From: Cunninghamia lanceolata
Lineage: Eukaryota > Streptophyta > Pinopsida > Cupressales > Cupressaceae
Direction of reading: 5' to 3'
DNA length: 64,000 bases
NCBI GenBank assembly: GCA_027924645.1
Contig: BSBN01000829.1
Coordinates: 3,410,001 to 3,474,000 of the forward strand
Below, piece after piece: positions 37,081 to 48,621 of the stretch. The notes under the pieces were generated by a model. The model was not told where the DNA came from, ran no database searches, and saw only the letters and a list, made by a program, of their open reading frames with translations. The position numbers and the translations under genes were made by a program. Numbering within the stretch: position 1 is the stretch's first letter; each line of letters begins with the position of its first letter.

Positions 37081-38434
37081 TAATTTTTCTCTATCTGCAT
37101 CAGTTCTTCTTCCATAGACTTTACCCAATTTTCATCATTACAAGCTTCACTAACATTTTTAGGTTCAACTTTTGAAAGAAAATAGTAATTCACTTGTTCT
37201 TCTGCATCTCTTTTCCTTGTTAGTACCCCTTTGTTTTTGTCACCTATAATCTGATCTTCAGAATGATTAATCCTTATATACCTGGGAGTTTTAGCAATAC
37301 TTTCTAGAGCCTTTTCTTCTTCATCTTGATTGTCTTCTTGTTCAACTTTTTCTTTAGTTACTGTAGCCAAAGGTTCATCTAATTCATAGCCACTCAGATC
37401 TGATATTATTTCCTTTTCTTTATCAACCTTCACATTGGCACTTTCAATGATCTTTTTCAGTCTCTTGTTATAGCACCAATAGGCCTTACTCTTAGTAGAG
37501 TAACTAAGGAAGATTCCTTCATCACACCTAGCATCAAACTTGCCCAGTTCTTCTTCTCTTCTGATATAACATTTTCTACCAAAAAAATTGAAATACTTTA
37601 CTGTAGGAACTCTTCCATACCATAATTCATAAGGAGTTTTAGAGTTGTTACCTTTGACTTGAACTCTATTTAGGATGTGCACAACAATATGTATGTCTTC
37701 TCTCAAGTATACTTCTCATAGTTTAGCTTCCTTTAACATAGTCCTAGCAGCCTCTTGAATTGTCCTATTCTTTCTTTCGACAACTCCATTCTGTTGAGGA
37801 GTCCTAGGTACAGAAAACTGTCTCTTATCCTTTGTTCTTCATAGAAAATATTGAATTCATTTGATGTGAACTCACCTCCCCTATCAGACCTTAAGCATTT
37901 GATCCTCAACTCTAACTCTTTCTCAACCATTACCTTGAAAGCTTTGAATTTGTCTAGGGCTTCAGATTTTTCTTTTAGAAAAGTGACCCAAACCATTCTA
38001 GAATAATCATATATAAGCAACATAAAATACTTGTCACCTTGCAGACTTCTTATTCTTGTGGGACCACACAAATCTATATGTACGAGCTCCAGCAATCGAG
38101 TAGAGAATTGTTCTTTACTTTTGAAATTTGTTCTTTTTTGTTTCCCAAATTGACACTCCTTGCAAATGGTGTTGGCAGGCTCAACAAGTTTAGATAGATC
38201 TCTTATAGCCTGTGTAAAACTTATCTTCACCAAATTGTTAAAATTGATATGACGCATCCTTCTATGCCACAACCAACTCTCATTAGTCTGAGCCAACAAA
38301 TAGTAATCATTAGTTCCATTCAAATGATAGACATTACCTCTACTCTTCTTGCCAATAGCAATCACTATTCTGGAGCACTCCATGATCTTGCATCCATTGT
38401 CCTTGAATCTCAGATCATAACTTTTGTCACACAT
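37080..38434 (-). pseudogene. C2 integrase
   Basis: The pre-integrase zinc finger reads WLWHRRMRHINF...CKECQFGKQ (about 38290-38140). The catalytic core has HIDLCGP (about 38080), DYSRMVWV and RSDRGGEF (about 37890), with the NGVVERKNR glutamate segment at about 37790-37760 reached only after a frameshift. The C-terminal part (37706-37080) has TPYELWYGRVP and an acidic linker to RT. A stop stands at about 37733. Confidence 0.87.
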
Positions 38435-39712
38435 CTAACCAACACTCAAAAGATTGTGCTTTAAACCCTTCAAATACAAAACATCATCAGTGTTGTGTTT
38501 TCCATCAAAAGAAATAGATCCTCTTCCACAAGTATTACCAATGGTATCATCTCCAAACGTAACCAGTCCTCCATCATACTTTTCCAAGCTTACAAACTTA
38601 CTTTTATCACCAGTCATGTGATGTGAGCATCCACTGTCAATAACCCATTCATCCTTATCTTTCTCAACCTGGACAGCCAAAGCACTTTCTTCCACTGGTT
38701 TTTCTTCCTTCACACAACTAGTAGGATTAGTAGACATAGGTTCTTCTTTAATTCCAATAAACAAGCATTCATTTACACTAGTACTAGAATCATTAGACTC
38801 ATCATCTGTTACACCTTCATCATCAAAATCTCTAACATAATAGCATTTCTTTGGGACCCTAGGTCTATTTTCAAATCTCTTTCTATTCCTTTCAATTCTC
38901 TCTAGACACCTAGAAGCATAGTGACCAACCTTACAACATGTAAAGCATTTGATTTAGGTAATTTGCCTTTGAAGTTACTGGAACCTATTTGCATTCTATC
39001 AACAAAGTTGGCTTCAATTTCATCAAGATCATCATCAAGTTCCACCTTGTACTTCTCAGCTCTAGAGATCTTTTTTGAAGTGCTGGCTTTGAAGGCAGAT
39101 TCATCTTTGGCAACGCATCACCAAACTCTCTCATTTCAAAGGCTATAAGTTTTCCAAGCAACTAATCCTTAGTGATCTTTTTCACAGTCATTACTTCTTC
39201 AATTGCAGCTACCTTGTGACTATAGTATTTAGGCAATGAACTAAGAATTTTCATCACAACTTCATTGTCATCAATAGTTCCTCCCATACCTTTGATTCCA
39301 TTAAAAATTTCACCAACCTTTTGCATGTAGCCTGTTATGTTTTCATCTTTGCCCATCTTTAAACCCTCATATTTCACTTTCAGGCCCTGCAATTTGGCAC
39401 TTTTCATAGATTCATCTCCTTCATACATATTTTTCATCTTTTCCTAGACCTCATGAGCAGTATCTAGATCCATGACCTTTACCAACTCAGTGTCAGACAA
39501 GGCACTTAACAGAGCATCTCTAGCTTTTATATTTAACTCATATTCTTTGATTTTGTCTTCACTTATTAAACCATTCTAAAGCATGGTATACTTTGTCTCT
39601 AATGCTTTCTATACTCTATAACCAAGACAAAGGAGATGGCTTTTCATTCACATAGCTTCCATAAAGCATAATTTGTCCCATCAAACTATGGAGCTTCCTT
39701 CTTGTAAGACAT
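38435..39712 (-). pseudogene. gag: C2 gag and protease
   Basis: Likely start is the ATG at 39712, followed by the copia-type FDGTNYALWK signature, which already contains a stop. The middle (39437-39162, LQGLKVKYEGLKMGKDENI, ILSSLPKYYSH) is a UBN2-like gag core. The zinc knuckle CFTCCKVGHYASRC (C-x2-C-x4-H-x4-C) is at about 38908-38947. The protease at about 38640-38440 has WVIDSGCSHHMTGD, the usual copia active site. Several stops and frame changes separate the pieces. Confidence 0.85.
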
Positions 39713-39756
39713 CCTAGATCAACCTCAACTTGTTAGGCTTACTTATGAGGAACATC

Positions 39757-39768
39757 GCTCTGATACCA
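39757..39768 (-). other. Primer-binding site of C2
   Basis: Minus-strand TGGTATCAGAGC, complementary to the 3' end of initiator Met tRNA, the usual primer of plant copia elements. It lies two bases from the 5' LTR. Confidence 0.9.
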
Positions 39769-39770
39769 AT

Positions 39771-41300
39771 TGTTGAAATACACAAGAAAACTGAGAGGGA
39801 GGGTGAATAATTTGTCTCAAAAACTTTAACTACTTATGAATATCAACACATCAAATGTTCAATCACTATTATTATGATTTAACCATGAAAGCATGAAAGA
39901 AGAAGCTCAACACAATAACACATTCATGAGACACTAGATTTTTTACATGGAAAACCCTATAAGGGAAAAACCATGGTGGGTGTTAGTGCACATAAATAAA
40001 TATGTTATAACAATACTAAAAAATAAAGCCTCACTTCCTTAGGGCTCACTACCCAAAATGCTCACTACAAATGTTGGGGCTCATTGCCAAGATTGACTCA
40101 CTGCCAAGGGGTGGCTTACTGTTAAGGGTGGGTGAACTGATTTGATAGCATCTACTCTATGCCTGAGTTCAGTTCCATTGAAGCACAATATAACTCTTCT
40201 GCTCTGCTCTTCTTACACCTTTTCACGTATCTTCACAATTTCACACAAGGACATCTTTTTCACAACTTCATTACATGTTTTTATACAATTCATCAATCTT
40301 GGAATGTACATCAAGGTCAGCATTACATTCATCAACCATTGGAACAATCTCCAAGGTCAGCATTACAAACATACATAGAAATAGGTCTAGACCTAAACAA
40401 AATTAGCTAAGGAAAAGATGTATGTGGATCATGTTATGCCTTAGCTGAGACTTAAGTGCAATCTTCCATGCCACAATATGCTTCCACAATCTTCAATGCA
40501 TCTCTGCAAGTAGTGAAAACAACCAGGTCAGCCAAGACTAGTGTTAACACTAAGTCTTCTAAGAACAATCTTCATCCACGATCCAAATTTCTCTTTGCAA
40601 ACCAATCCAAAGGTAGTAACATGATCAAAAGATATCCACAAGAACATTGTAATCTCCAAGAACATCTATACAATCCCTAGACACTTTATCCATAAGATTC
40701 TTCAATCAGGAACACTTGAACATAACTAATATCCATTGTCATATAGAAATGATCACTTGCGGACCACCAAATCATGAGCCATTGGAGTTGAAGGTACTTA
40801 TCATCATTACAAAGTATATTCTAGAACCGCAGACTGAAATACTTAAATGCGGAGGAATGCGGAGTATAATACATTCTCCCTGTCACCACCAAATATACAG
40901 AAAAATTAGTTTTCACTCTGGTGAACATAACTCACTCAAATCTTCATACCAGAGGCTCAAACTTGGAACATAGCAACTTCAAACATGTCTCTAACTAACT
41001 TCCAATCTGTAAACAAAGATATTCATTCTACAAGAAATGTGGAGCAATCCATTGGACTGTTCTGTTGTAAACAAAGATACTCTTCAATACATTGTTTTCA
41101 CTAGAGGGGAAAATTTTCTCAAAAGCACTTGGAAATTGATTATCAGGAATATTTATTCATTATCTTCAACACTTATATAAGCCAATGTAAAGCATCTAAC
41201 TCATTAGAAGCAAGCATCAAAACAAGAGCACAGTTGACACAATGACAACACATATATGTTGACATCAATCACAACACCAGTTAGGCACATACTTGCAACA
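39771..41300 (-). repeat. 5' LTR of copia element C2
   Basis: Second LTR copy, 35 bp longer than the other because of small insertions such as the extra GATTGACTCACTGCCAAG stretch near 40091-40108. Confidence 0.88.
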
Positions 41301-42419
41301 CATACCTAATACCTATGGCATGTTCCTTATCAGAGATTGGTCCAAGACACTAAATGGATACATGGATGCTAATTTTAGTCATATGTGGTTACCATGGAAA
41401 GGAGTGCCTAATTAGTTGAGAATTAAGGATGAACCATGAATGAAGCACATGATCATTGAATATAATCACCCTAATGAGATACTTTATGTAGATGTTGAGC
41501 CAGGGGTATATGCACTAAGACCTCATGGAGTCAGGATTGAAGAGGTCTTGATGTTGTCTTGTCATGGATATGGAGATAGTGACAAAGAAGAAGTTATGAT
41601 AGAAGAAGGACTAACAATAGAATTTGAATATAGTTCCATTGATGAGGATGAAGTAAATCACTTCAGTGAATTTGAGAAGTATTTATTCTGAGGATGCCGA
41701 TTGATAGGGACACCAACTAAGGATATCCTAATATCTAGATGGTGTAGGTTGCATAAAGAGGCACATTCAAAAATATATGTGAAACATGCCTAGACATGGT
41801 TGAATTAGAGAAAGTATGGTTATATGTTGAATCATCACCATTGGAGGTGAGTGACATATTTAGTACTGATGATCATGATTACTCATTATTTTCTTTAGGT
41901 ACAAAAGAATCTGAACAGGATACATACCCTAGAGATTTTCTAAGGCCTAACTCAGAGGAAATCTTGTTATTTGAGGATATACATATTGATGATAAGAAGA
42001 ATGTTATCACCCCAGGGACTAATTTCCTTATTGAGTCAGATTATGAGTTATCAAATGAGGATAGAGAGAGTCACCTGACCAAATTTGAAGAATTATTGTC
42101 TAAGAAAATTCAAAGACAAATTCTACAAGGAATTCCTCTATGTCATGCATTAATTGAAGCGTGGTGCATGCTTCATGAAGCACCACATTCAGAAACAACA
42201 TGCTCTTTATGCCTTTATATATTGAATAAGGGAGAGCAATTGTGCTCAAGAAACAAACTACATGATATCTAGGATATTCCTGAAGATGAAAGAAAATAGA
42301 TTGCAACATCCCCAGATGATATAGGACACACCATTAAAGTAGTGATGAAAATAGAAGATGTTCAACATGATGATGTCCAAAAGAAACACTCAGATGTGGT
42401 AAAAAGAGAACCATAGAAG
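41301..42419 (+). pseudogene. H1 protease tail and spacer before the RNase H
   Basis: Resumes H1 after C2. GLSEIGPRH-like remnants match the LLSRDWSKTLNGY end of the H2 protease, then NEILYVDVEPGVY matches NEILYAAVEPGVY (57240-57285). The rest (41440-42280) is acidic and corresponds to H2 57314-57784, including a Cys/His segment (CHALIEAWCMLHEAPHSETTC) similar in spacing to H2 CKLYKNRCRVHDRQHSEESC. Frames shift at least twice. Confidence 0.7.
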
Positions 42420-42890
42420 TTGAAATGGATATCTTTAGGTAAAGCTACATTTGCCAAAAGGAAAAGAGAAGGACCTCATAAGCCCTTAATAGAAGATAAA
42501 CCATGGATCCTAAGATTTGATGGCTCTAAGTTGAAAAAGGGAGCTGGAGTAGGCATTGATCTCATTATCCCGTCAGGGAAGTCATTTTTACCAGCATATA
42601 GGTTACAATTTCCCTGCATAAATAATGTGGTTGAATATGAAGCCCTGATACATGGTTTGTTGTTTGCCCTAAGAAAGAAAGGTAAAGTTTTGCACGTCTA
42701 TGGGGACTCAGAATTAGTAGTAAAAAAAGTTAGAAGCATCTATGCTTGCAACTACAGAAAGATATCAAATTATAGAAATAGAGTTTGGGATTTAATAGAT
42801 AGCTTTGATGTTTCAATATCATGCATGTTCCCAGGGAACAAAATCATAGAGTTGATGCACTGGCATAGGCTGCCAGCACATTAGAACCTT
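42420..42890 (+). pseudogene. H1 archaeal-type RNase H, located before RT
   Basis: WILRFDGS, NNVVEYEALIHGL and VYGDSELV carry the first three acidic residues of an RNase H active site. The fourth motif (NHRVDALA in another frame, about 42840-42870) lies behind a one-base frameshift near 42835. TNN.AEYEAL and GDS.LV motifs are those of the extra, archaeal-type RNase H of Tat elements (compare G at 14000-14410), but here the domain sits between protease and RT, as in H2. It would degrade the RNA of RNA-DNA hybrids. Confidence 0.8.
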
Positions 42891-43199
42891 TATCCATTTT
42901 TGTGGTGAAGAGATTTTTGGTGGAATTGGTATCAGTGCCCCCATACATGATAATGTCACCAATTTTTGGGTGTTTAACGATGACCAACATATCCTAGATT
43001 TCATTGCAAATAGGGATATATTCAAAGCACAAATCTTAGATAAGAAGAACATGGAAGATCACGTATGGGAAGAAGAAGAAATCATGGACTAACCAGGTAA
43101 AAAAATCCCCAAAGGCATGATTGAGCTTGAACAAGCTTTTAACCTGGACAACATGAAAAAATAAAAAGATCTCCCCAAGACAAATGGATGAGAGTATTC

Positions 43200-44150
43200 A
43201 CCTATCAACATAAGATAGGGTGATGATATACGAAATGTCCTAATAGGGAAAGTCTACATAGAAGAAGAAAAGGTAGGAATAGCTCAAGCATTGAAAGACT
43301 ATATTCATGTCATTGCATGGACATACGATGAACTGAAAACATATGATACATCCATTATCAGTCATACTATCCCACTAAAGCTGGATGCCAAGCCATTTAG
43401 GAAGAAATAGAGGCTATTTAATGCTTTGCTAGAGCCCCTTATCTTTGAAGAAGTCAAAAAGTTACTGAATGCAAGGATCATATTCCCTATTAGGCACTCA
43501 ACATGGGTAGCCAACCTAGTTCCAGTCAGGAAAAATAATGGAGACATATGTCTGTCTGTGGACTTCAGGAATCTAAATAGAGAATCAGAAAAGGACAATT
43601 ATCCTTTACCCTCTCTGGATGAAGTTCTACAAATAGTGAATGGAGCTCAAATGATGTCCTTCCTAGATAGTTTTTCATGATATAATCAAGTCATGGTGGA
43701 TAAGATAGATAGACTGAAGACAACTTTCACCACCAAATGGCAGATCTTTGCCTATAGGCACATGCCATTCGACCTTACCAACGTTGGGACCACTTTTGAA
43801 TGTGCAATGGATATAGCATTTAGAGGCCTAGTTGGCCAATGCATAGTCATATACATGGATGACCTGACAGTCTTCTCAAAACAAAGAGGTGACCATATAG
43901 AAGACCTCAAGAAGGTGCTTAAAAAATGTGAACAATATGGTATCTCCCTAAACCCGAAGAAGTGCATATTCAGGGTGACCACTGACAAACTACTTGGTCA
44001 CATCATATTAGAAAATGGGATAACCATTGATCCTCCCAAAGTGGACTCTATAATGAAACTCCAACTTTTGGGAAGTGAAAAGGAGTTAAAAATCTTACTC
44101 TGGTAAGATCAATTTTGTAAGGAAGTTCATTACAGGGTTTGCAAAGATAG
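43200..44150 (+). pseudogene. H1 reverse transcriptase
   Basis: RT with LEPLIFEEVKKLL, NLVPVRKNNGDI, VDFRNLNRESEKDNYPLP, MPFDLTNVGTTFECAM and the catalytic YMDDLTVFS (about 43852-43878). Stops occur at 43408 (TAG) and at about 43678, and a frameshift near 44100. Closely similar to H2 58700-59470. Confidence 0.87.
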
Positions 44151-44675
44151 TAAGACCACTCAATTCCATGCTCAAGAAAGATGCTAAAATTGAATGGACA
44201 CCTGAAGCAAGAGCAACATTTGAATATATCAAGAAGGCCATAACAGATTCAAATGTCTTGATCAGCCCAAATTATACTAGAGATTTTTACATCTACTCAT
44301 TTGCTTCAGAGCATACATGTGTAGCAATCTTGACACAAAGAAGTGAATAAAAAGAAGAAAAGCCCATAGACTTCATGAGCTCTCCCTTTAAAGATGTTGA
44401 GCTCAGGTATGTGGATATTGAAATGCAAGCCCTTGCCTTAGTCAGGGCAGTGAAGAAATTTAGACATTATATCTTGAGAAGCAAGGTAGTTGCTATTGTA
44501 CCTGATGCAGCCGTCAAGATGCTCCTGATGCAAAGTGACCCAGGAGAGAAGAGAGTAAAGTGGATAGCAGTGCTCCAAGAATATGATATGGATATAACTC
44601 CCATGAAGTTAGTAAGGCGACAAGCCCTTAGCCAAATGATTGCTGAAATCAATCCCAACCTAATAAGTCAGTAAT
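44151..44675 (+). pseudogene. H1 RT-linked RNase H (degenerate type)
   Basis: FYIYSFASEHTCVAILTQR replaces the usual D-A-S start, so the first catalytic Asp is missing, as in H2 and G. Then VKKFRHYIL, VIPDAAVKMLLMQ and MDITPMKLVRRQAL. In Tat elements this domain has lost activity and the archaeal-type domain is thought to take over. One TAA at 44348. Confidence 0.8.
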
Positions 44676-45959
44676 ATGCAGTAGATACAAAAGAAAATGA
44701 TGATTGGTATTTAGATATCAGACGTATCCTGATCACCGGGAGATGCCCACCAAAGATGCAAGCCTCTCAGAGGAGAGACTTGAAGATTAAATCATAGAAG
44801 TACATGATAAAAGGAGGAATCTTATTCAGAAGAAATTATCAAGGGATATACCTTGGGTGCTTAGACAAGCAAGAGGTAGCCAAAGCCCTTACAAAGTTAC
44901 ATGACAAATTTGGAACAGCTCACGGATCACTCCTGGCCACTACAAATGCTACCCTGAGAGTAGGATATTATTGGTCAACACTCTTCAAAGATACTACTGA
45001 GCATATCAAATGTTGCCATACATGCCAAACTACTTCCAATAAAGAATGATATGCAGCCTGACCATTGCAACATGCGATAGAATTGTGCCCATTTGCACAA
45101 TGGGGCATGGATTTCATCAGTCCAATCAACCCTCCATTCTCATTAGGACACAGGTATGTATTAACGATAACTAATTATTGGACCAGGTGGACTGAAGTGG
45201 TCAACAATAAGATATGTACTTTAGAGGACGTGATCAAGTTCCTAGAAAGTAATATCATAACCAGGTATGGAGTTCCCTACGCTCTTGTTTGTTATAATGG
45301 ATGGGCATTTTGCATCCCTCAAACTTTCTAGTTGGGCATTTGACCATGGGATAATCCTAAAATTCTCATCAAATTACTATCCTCAAGGTAATGGCCTAGA
45401 TGAATCAACCAACAAGAACCTACTGAATATCTAAAGAAGTTGATTGAAAATAATCCCAGAGAGTGGAACACTCTGCTAAAATATGCCTTATGGGTAGATA
45501 GAACCATAATGAAGACTGCACTGGGAAATTCTCCCTATCAGTTAGTTTATGGGGTGGATCCCATCCTCCCTGTTAACCTCAAAATCCCTACCTTGCAATT
45601 TTATCAAAAATACCTTGGCATTGATAATAAACAAGAGGTAAGGTTACATCAATTAATGCATTTAGAAGAGAAGCGGGATAGGGCAATTGACCATTTTGCC
45701 AAACATCAAGCTACTGTCAAGCGTTGGTTTGAAAAAAAGAGCCAGAGTGAAGGCACTTAGAATTTCAAACTTAGTCCTATCATGGGACAAAGCACATGAA
45801 AGGAAAAGTGACCATGGGAAATTCAACAAACTTTGGATAGGTCCCTTTCAAATCTCAAAAATTTTAGGTGATAGCACCTACAAGCTTAAAACTTTAACAG
45901 GTGAGGATGTCCCATTGCCAGTCAATGGACAATTCCTCAAACACTATTTTTAGGCCTAG
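44676..45959 (+). pseudogene. H1 integrase
   Basis: Starts with GGILFRRNYQGIYLGCL and a zinc-binding LHDKFGTAHG...CCHTCQ region. The core has WGMDFISP, but the second catalytic Asp is lost (VCYNGWAF against VCDNGPAF in H2); GLDESTNK keeps the Glu. A frameshift lies near 45310, another near 45730. The C-terminus has LWIGPFQISKI and ends at a TAG (45951) where H2 has a glutamine codon. No chromodomain. Confidence 0.85.
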
Positions 45960-46828
45960 GTTGGTCATATCAAGATAATGTACCATATGTATATATTGTA
46001 CATTCTATATAGTTGTTTGTACAGTTGGTTTTGTGTGTTGTGCTTTGCTTTGTGTGTTGTTGAGACCTTGTTTTAGTCGGGCAAGATAATGCACCTTATC
46101 ACTTTTAGGAAGCTAGTGAAATTGTCAAAATTCAAGAAATGAATAAAAATTATCACATAGGTTGTAGCTCATGATAGTTAAGTACCTCTGATCAAGTCTT
46201 TGATATTCTATTCATCAGTGGTACCTTTTCTTGTTCAAGGAGATCCTCACATGACACACCTAACAACCTTGGATTTGTTGAACATGCTAGTGTAGTGTTA
46301 AGTGAAAAATCTAAAGGTTACCCTTTCTACCATTGCAATTCTCAACCTAAACAGCAAGTGTCCACACCTTGCAAATTGTACTTACATGATCATATCTTAT
46401 GAATATTGACAAAAAAGAGGAAAATAATATATAGAATATCCAAAAGGATAATTAGGCCATCCAAGTAACTCTATCGAGGCTATGGACACCTGACTGGCAG
46501 TGGGGCTCTACTTGGGAGAATTGCAATGATAACCTTGTCAGGGCTATAGGTTCTTGTTGGAAGCAAGGCTCTATCCAAGTTGGCTAAAAGGGATAAACCA
46601 AACTATGTAGCTTAGCACCAGTCAGTAGTGTTTTCAATTTGTCTTCAGGATGAGGGATATAAATCACATGCACACACATGGTCCCTTCTCAATATTGTTA
46701 TACTGATGAACATGATATCATTAAGGAAGATTAGGGTGTTTATACTTGATAAGAGTTGGAACATTATGTGTTAGTTTTCCCTCATCTCTTGAATTGTTTG
46801 AATTTTGTTGTTTTCTTTTGTGGCAAGT
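45960..46828 (+). other. H1 non-coding region between pol and 3' LTR
   Basis: About 870 bp without coding sequence. The part 46230-46640 is clearly similar to H2 61690-62110 and contains a duplicated motif (CGAGGCTATGG...GGGGCTCTAC and AGGGCTATAGG...AAGGCTCTATCC). The rest diverges. Confidence 0.75.
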
Positions 46829-48600
46829 TGTTGTGTGGTTACACAACATGCCCCATTTTCCCCCAACAAAACAAGGACCCAACTTTTCACTTGCTTTCTT
46901 GTCCCTTTCTTTGGGCGGCATGGTAAAATTAGTACTTGATGTATATCAAGGTAATAGACTATGCATATTAGGACATCTTGATATAGGTCCAAATTCCAAG
47001 TTAAAATTTGTTGTCATGAACCTTGCCAGCTGAAAGAGTACAAAATTTTAAGTAGGTTTGCCTTTTGAATCACCCCAAAATTCCCTAGGATTAAGAAGTT
47101 ATGCTTGGTCAAAGTTTGGTCAAATAGTCACATGGATATCATCACATTCCCCAAATACTTGGATATTCACCATTATCCCAATCGCAGATTTCAACAAAGG
47201 AAAACTCAATGTCTGCACATTCACAGATATGTGGACATCAAATTTTAGCCTGAGATGCAACAGACCATCAAAATGCATGGATTTTCCACTAGGGTGCACA
47301 TTAAACTCAATATGTAGACATTGGTTAATATGCAGACTTGACAAAATATAATGATAAAACTGGACATCAGCATATTTCTTAATATCCTGTATATTAACTA
47401 ACATCCTAGTGACGTCATTCAATATCATCGTAAGGAAGTAACAGTCTGATGATGACATCATTCAGATACCCTAAGATTGAATATAACTATAAACATTGAG
47501 TGACCACACATTAGCTTCATGCGCAGATATTCGTTAACATGATGATGACATCATCCTGACTTATTCTAAAGAAACCCCAATAGGAGGATGATGTCACCCG
47601 GACACTCGCCATCAGAAGGTCATCACATTCCTTAAGGTCCCGAATATTTGTTAATATCCTAACCCAATACAATATAATGATAAATCTCAATATCCAGAGA
47701 TTAACTTAGCACCCTAACTTTCGCTAATGTGATGATGACATCACATTATCACCATTCTAGAACATCATTCTAAATGGTGACATCACCCTCATTTGTGGAT
47801 TTAAAAGGGGGGATATTGTGCATAACTAAGTACCCAGATATTTCTTAATATTTGCATATCCACTCTCAGGACTCATAACACATAGATTTCCATGAACCAA
47901 TAGATGGATGCCACATGGCACATTAACCTGTCCATATCGGCATATCATGGTGTCTTGATATCCAAACGAAAGTAAATACCTTCAGGTCTACATGACCTGC
48001 TTCTTACCTCTGGTCAACATTGACCAATTATATGATGATGACATCACATGCATATTCCAAAAGAGCATGTGCATTGTTCAAGTACCCCGACATTTTCAAA
48101 CATGTAGATCCCGTATTAAATATTGTTTAATGGTAGGTAGACATTTGAAATTTCAAACCACATGGTGCCACATGTTGTAATCTTAAGGATTCAATATGTG
48201 TAGCCATGGACACAAATGGTCTAGCATTGATTATGCCCTAATTTATTAATGTTAACATTAAAATAGGTGACTTATGCTCATTTTTAAAGTTATCAAACAT
48301 TCAGTGAGAAATTACAGAGCTCTTGCACCATTAAGACCACCATTACAGCAATCTACGACCTTAATGGAACGGTGTGCACATTGGACGGTGAACAGAAAAG
48401 GGTGATTGAATAGTGAACCCACATATCCTAATCTCAGTTAATTGGATTTAAAGCACAAAAATCAAGTATGTAACGAATGAAACACTCATTTTGTCATTTC
48501 CAAACAGTAAATAGTTAAATGGTTTTTACTAAGGTAAATTCATATGATGATATTTATATATGCTTTGTAAAAGGTAAAACATCATGATACCCATGAAAAT
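46829..48600 (+). repeat. H1 3' LTR (right end not defined)
   Basis: Begins TGTTGTGTGGTTACACAACA, then CATGCCCCATTTTCCCCC, at the same distance from pol as the H2 LTR start and with the same hairpin. The U3-like part holds repeated TGATGACATCA palindromes (about 47409-48045). I place the end near 48600 only because a long ORF begins there; it may be a truncation. Confidence 0.6.
47409..48045. repeat. TGATGACATCA-type palindromes in the H1 LTR
   Basis: GTGACGTCATTC at 47409; GATGATGACATCA at about 47449, 47541, 47731 and 48034; GGTGACATCACC at 47775; GATGATGTCACC on the other strand at 47587. Several are preceded by an AT block of the form ATATT(C/T)(G/C)TTAA. TGACGTCA-like sites resemble plant bZIP binding sites. 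Confidence 0.65.
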
Positions 48601-48621
48601 GGTTAGATTTAAACCCCTAAA

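Larger units (their letters stand above)
33731..41300 (-). mobile_element. C2: Ty1/copia retrotransposon
   Basis: LTRs at 33731-35225 and 39771-41300 flank a 4.5-kb internal region read on the minus strand, in the copia order gag, protease, integrase, RT, RNase H. An initiator-Met-type primer site, TGGTATCAGAGC, lies at 39757-39768. It sits inside H1: AATAT on the left and CATAC on the right both align to the same five bases of H2, so they look like a target duplication with two later changes. Frameshifts and stops make it dead. LTRs differ by roughly 8-10% by eye, including several short indels. Confidence 0.9.
23989..48600 (+). mobile_element. H1: old Ty3/gypsy element split by insertions E and C2
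   Basis: Plus-strand gypsy element whose parts lie at 23989-25259, 33211-33730 and 41301 to about 48600. Joining across E and C2 gives the same protein order as the relative H2: gag, zinc knuckle, protease, archaeal-type RNase H, RT, RNase H, integrase. The 5' LTR and the first half of gag are missing; the left edge is the 5' LTR of G. The 3' LTR starts at 46829 with a TGTTGTGT hairpin, but its end cannot be fixed without a second copy. Many stops and frameshifts make it the most decayed element here. Confidence 0.8.
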
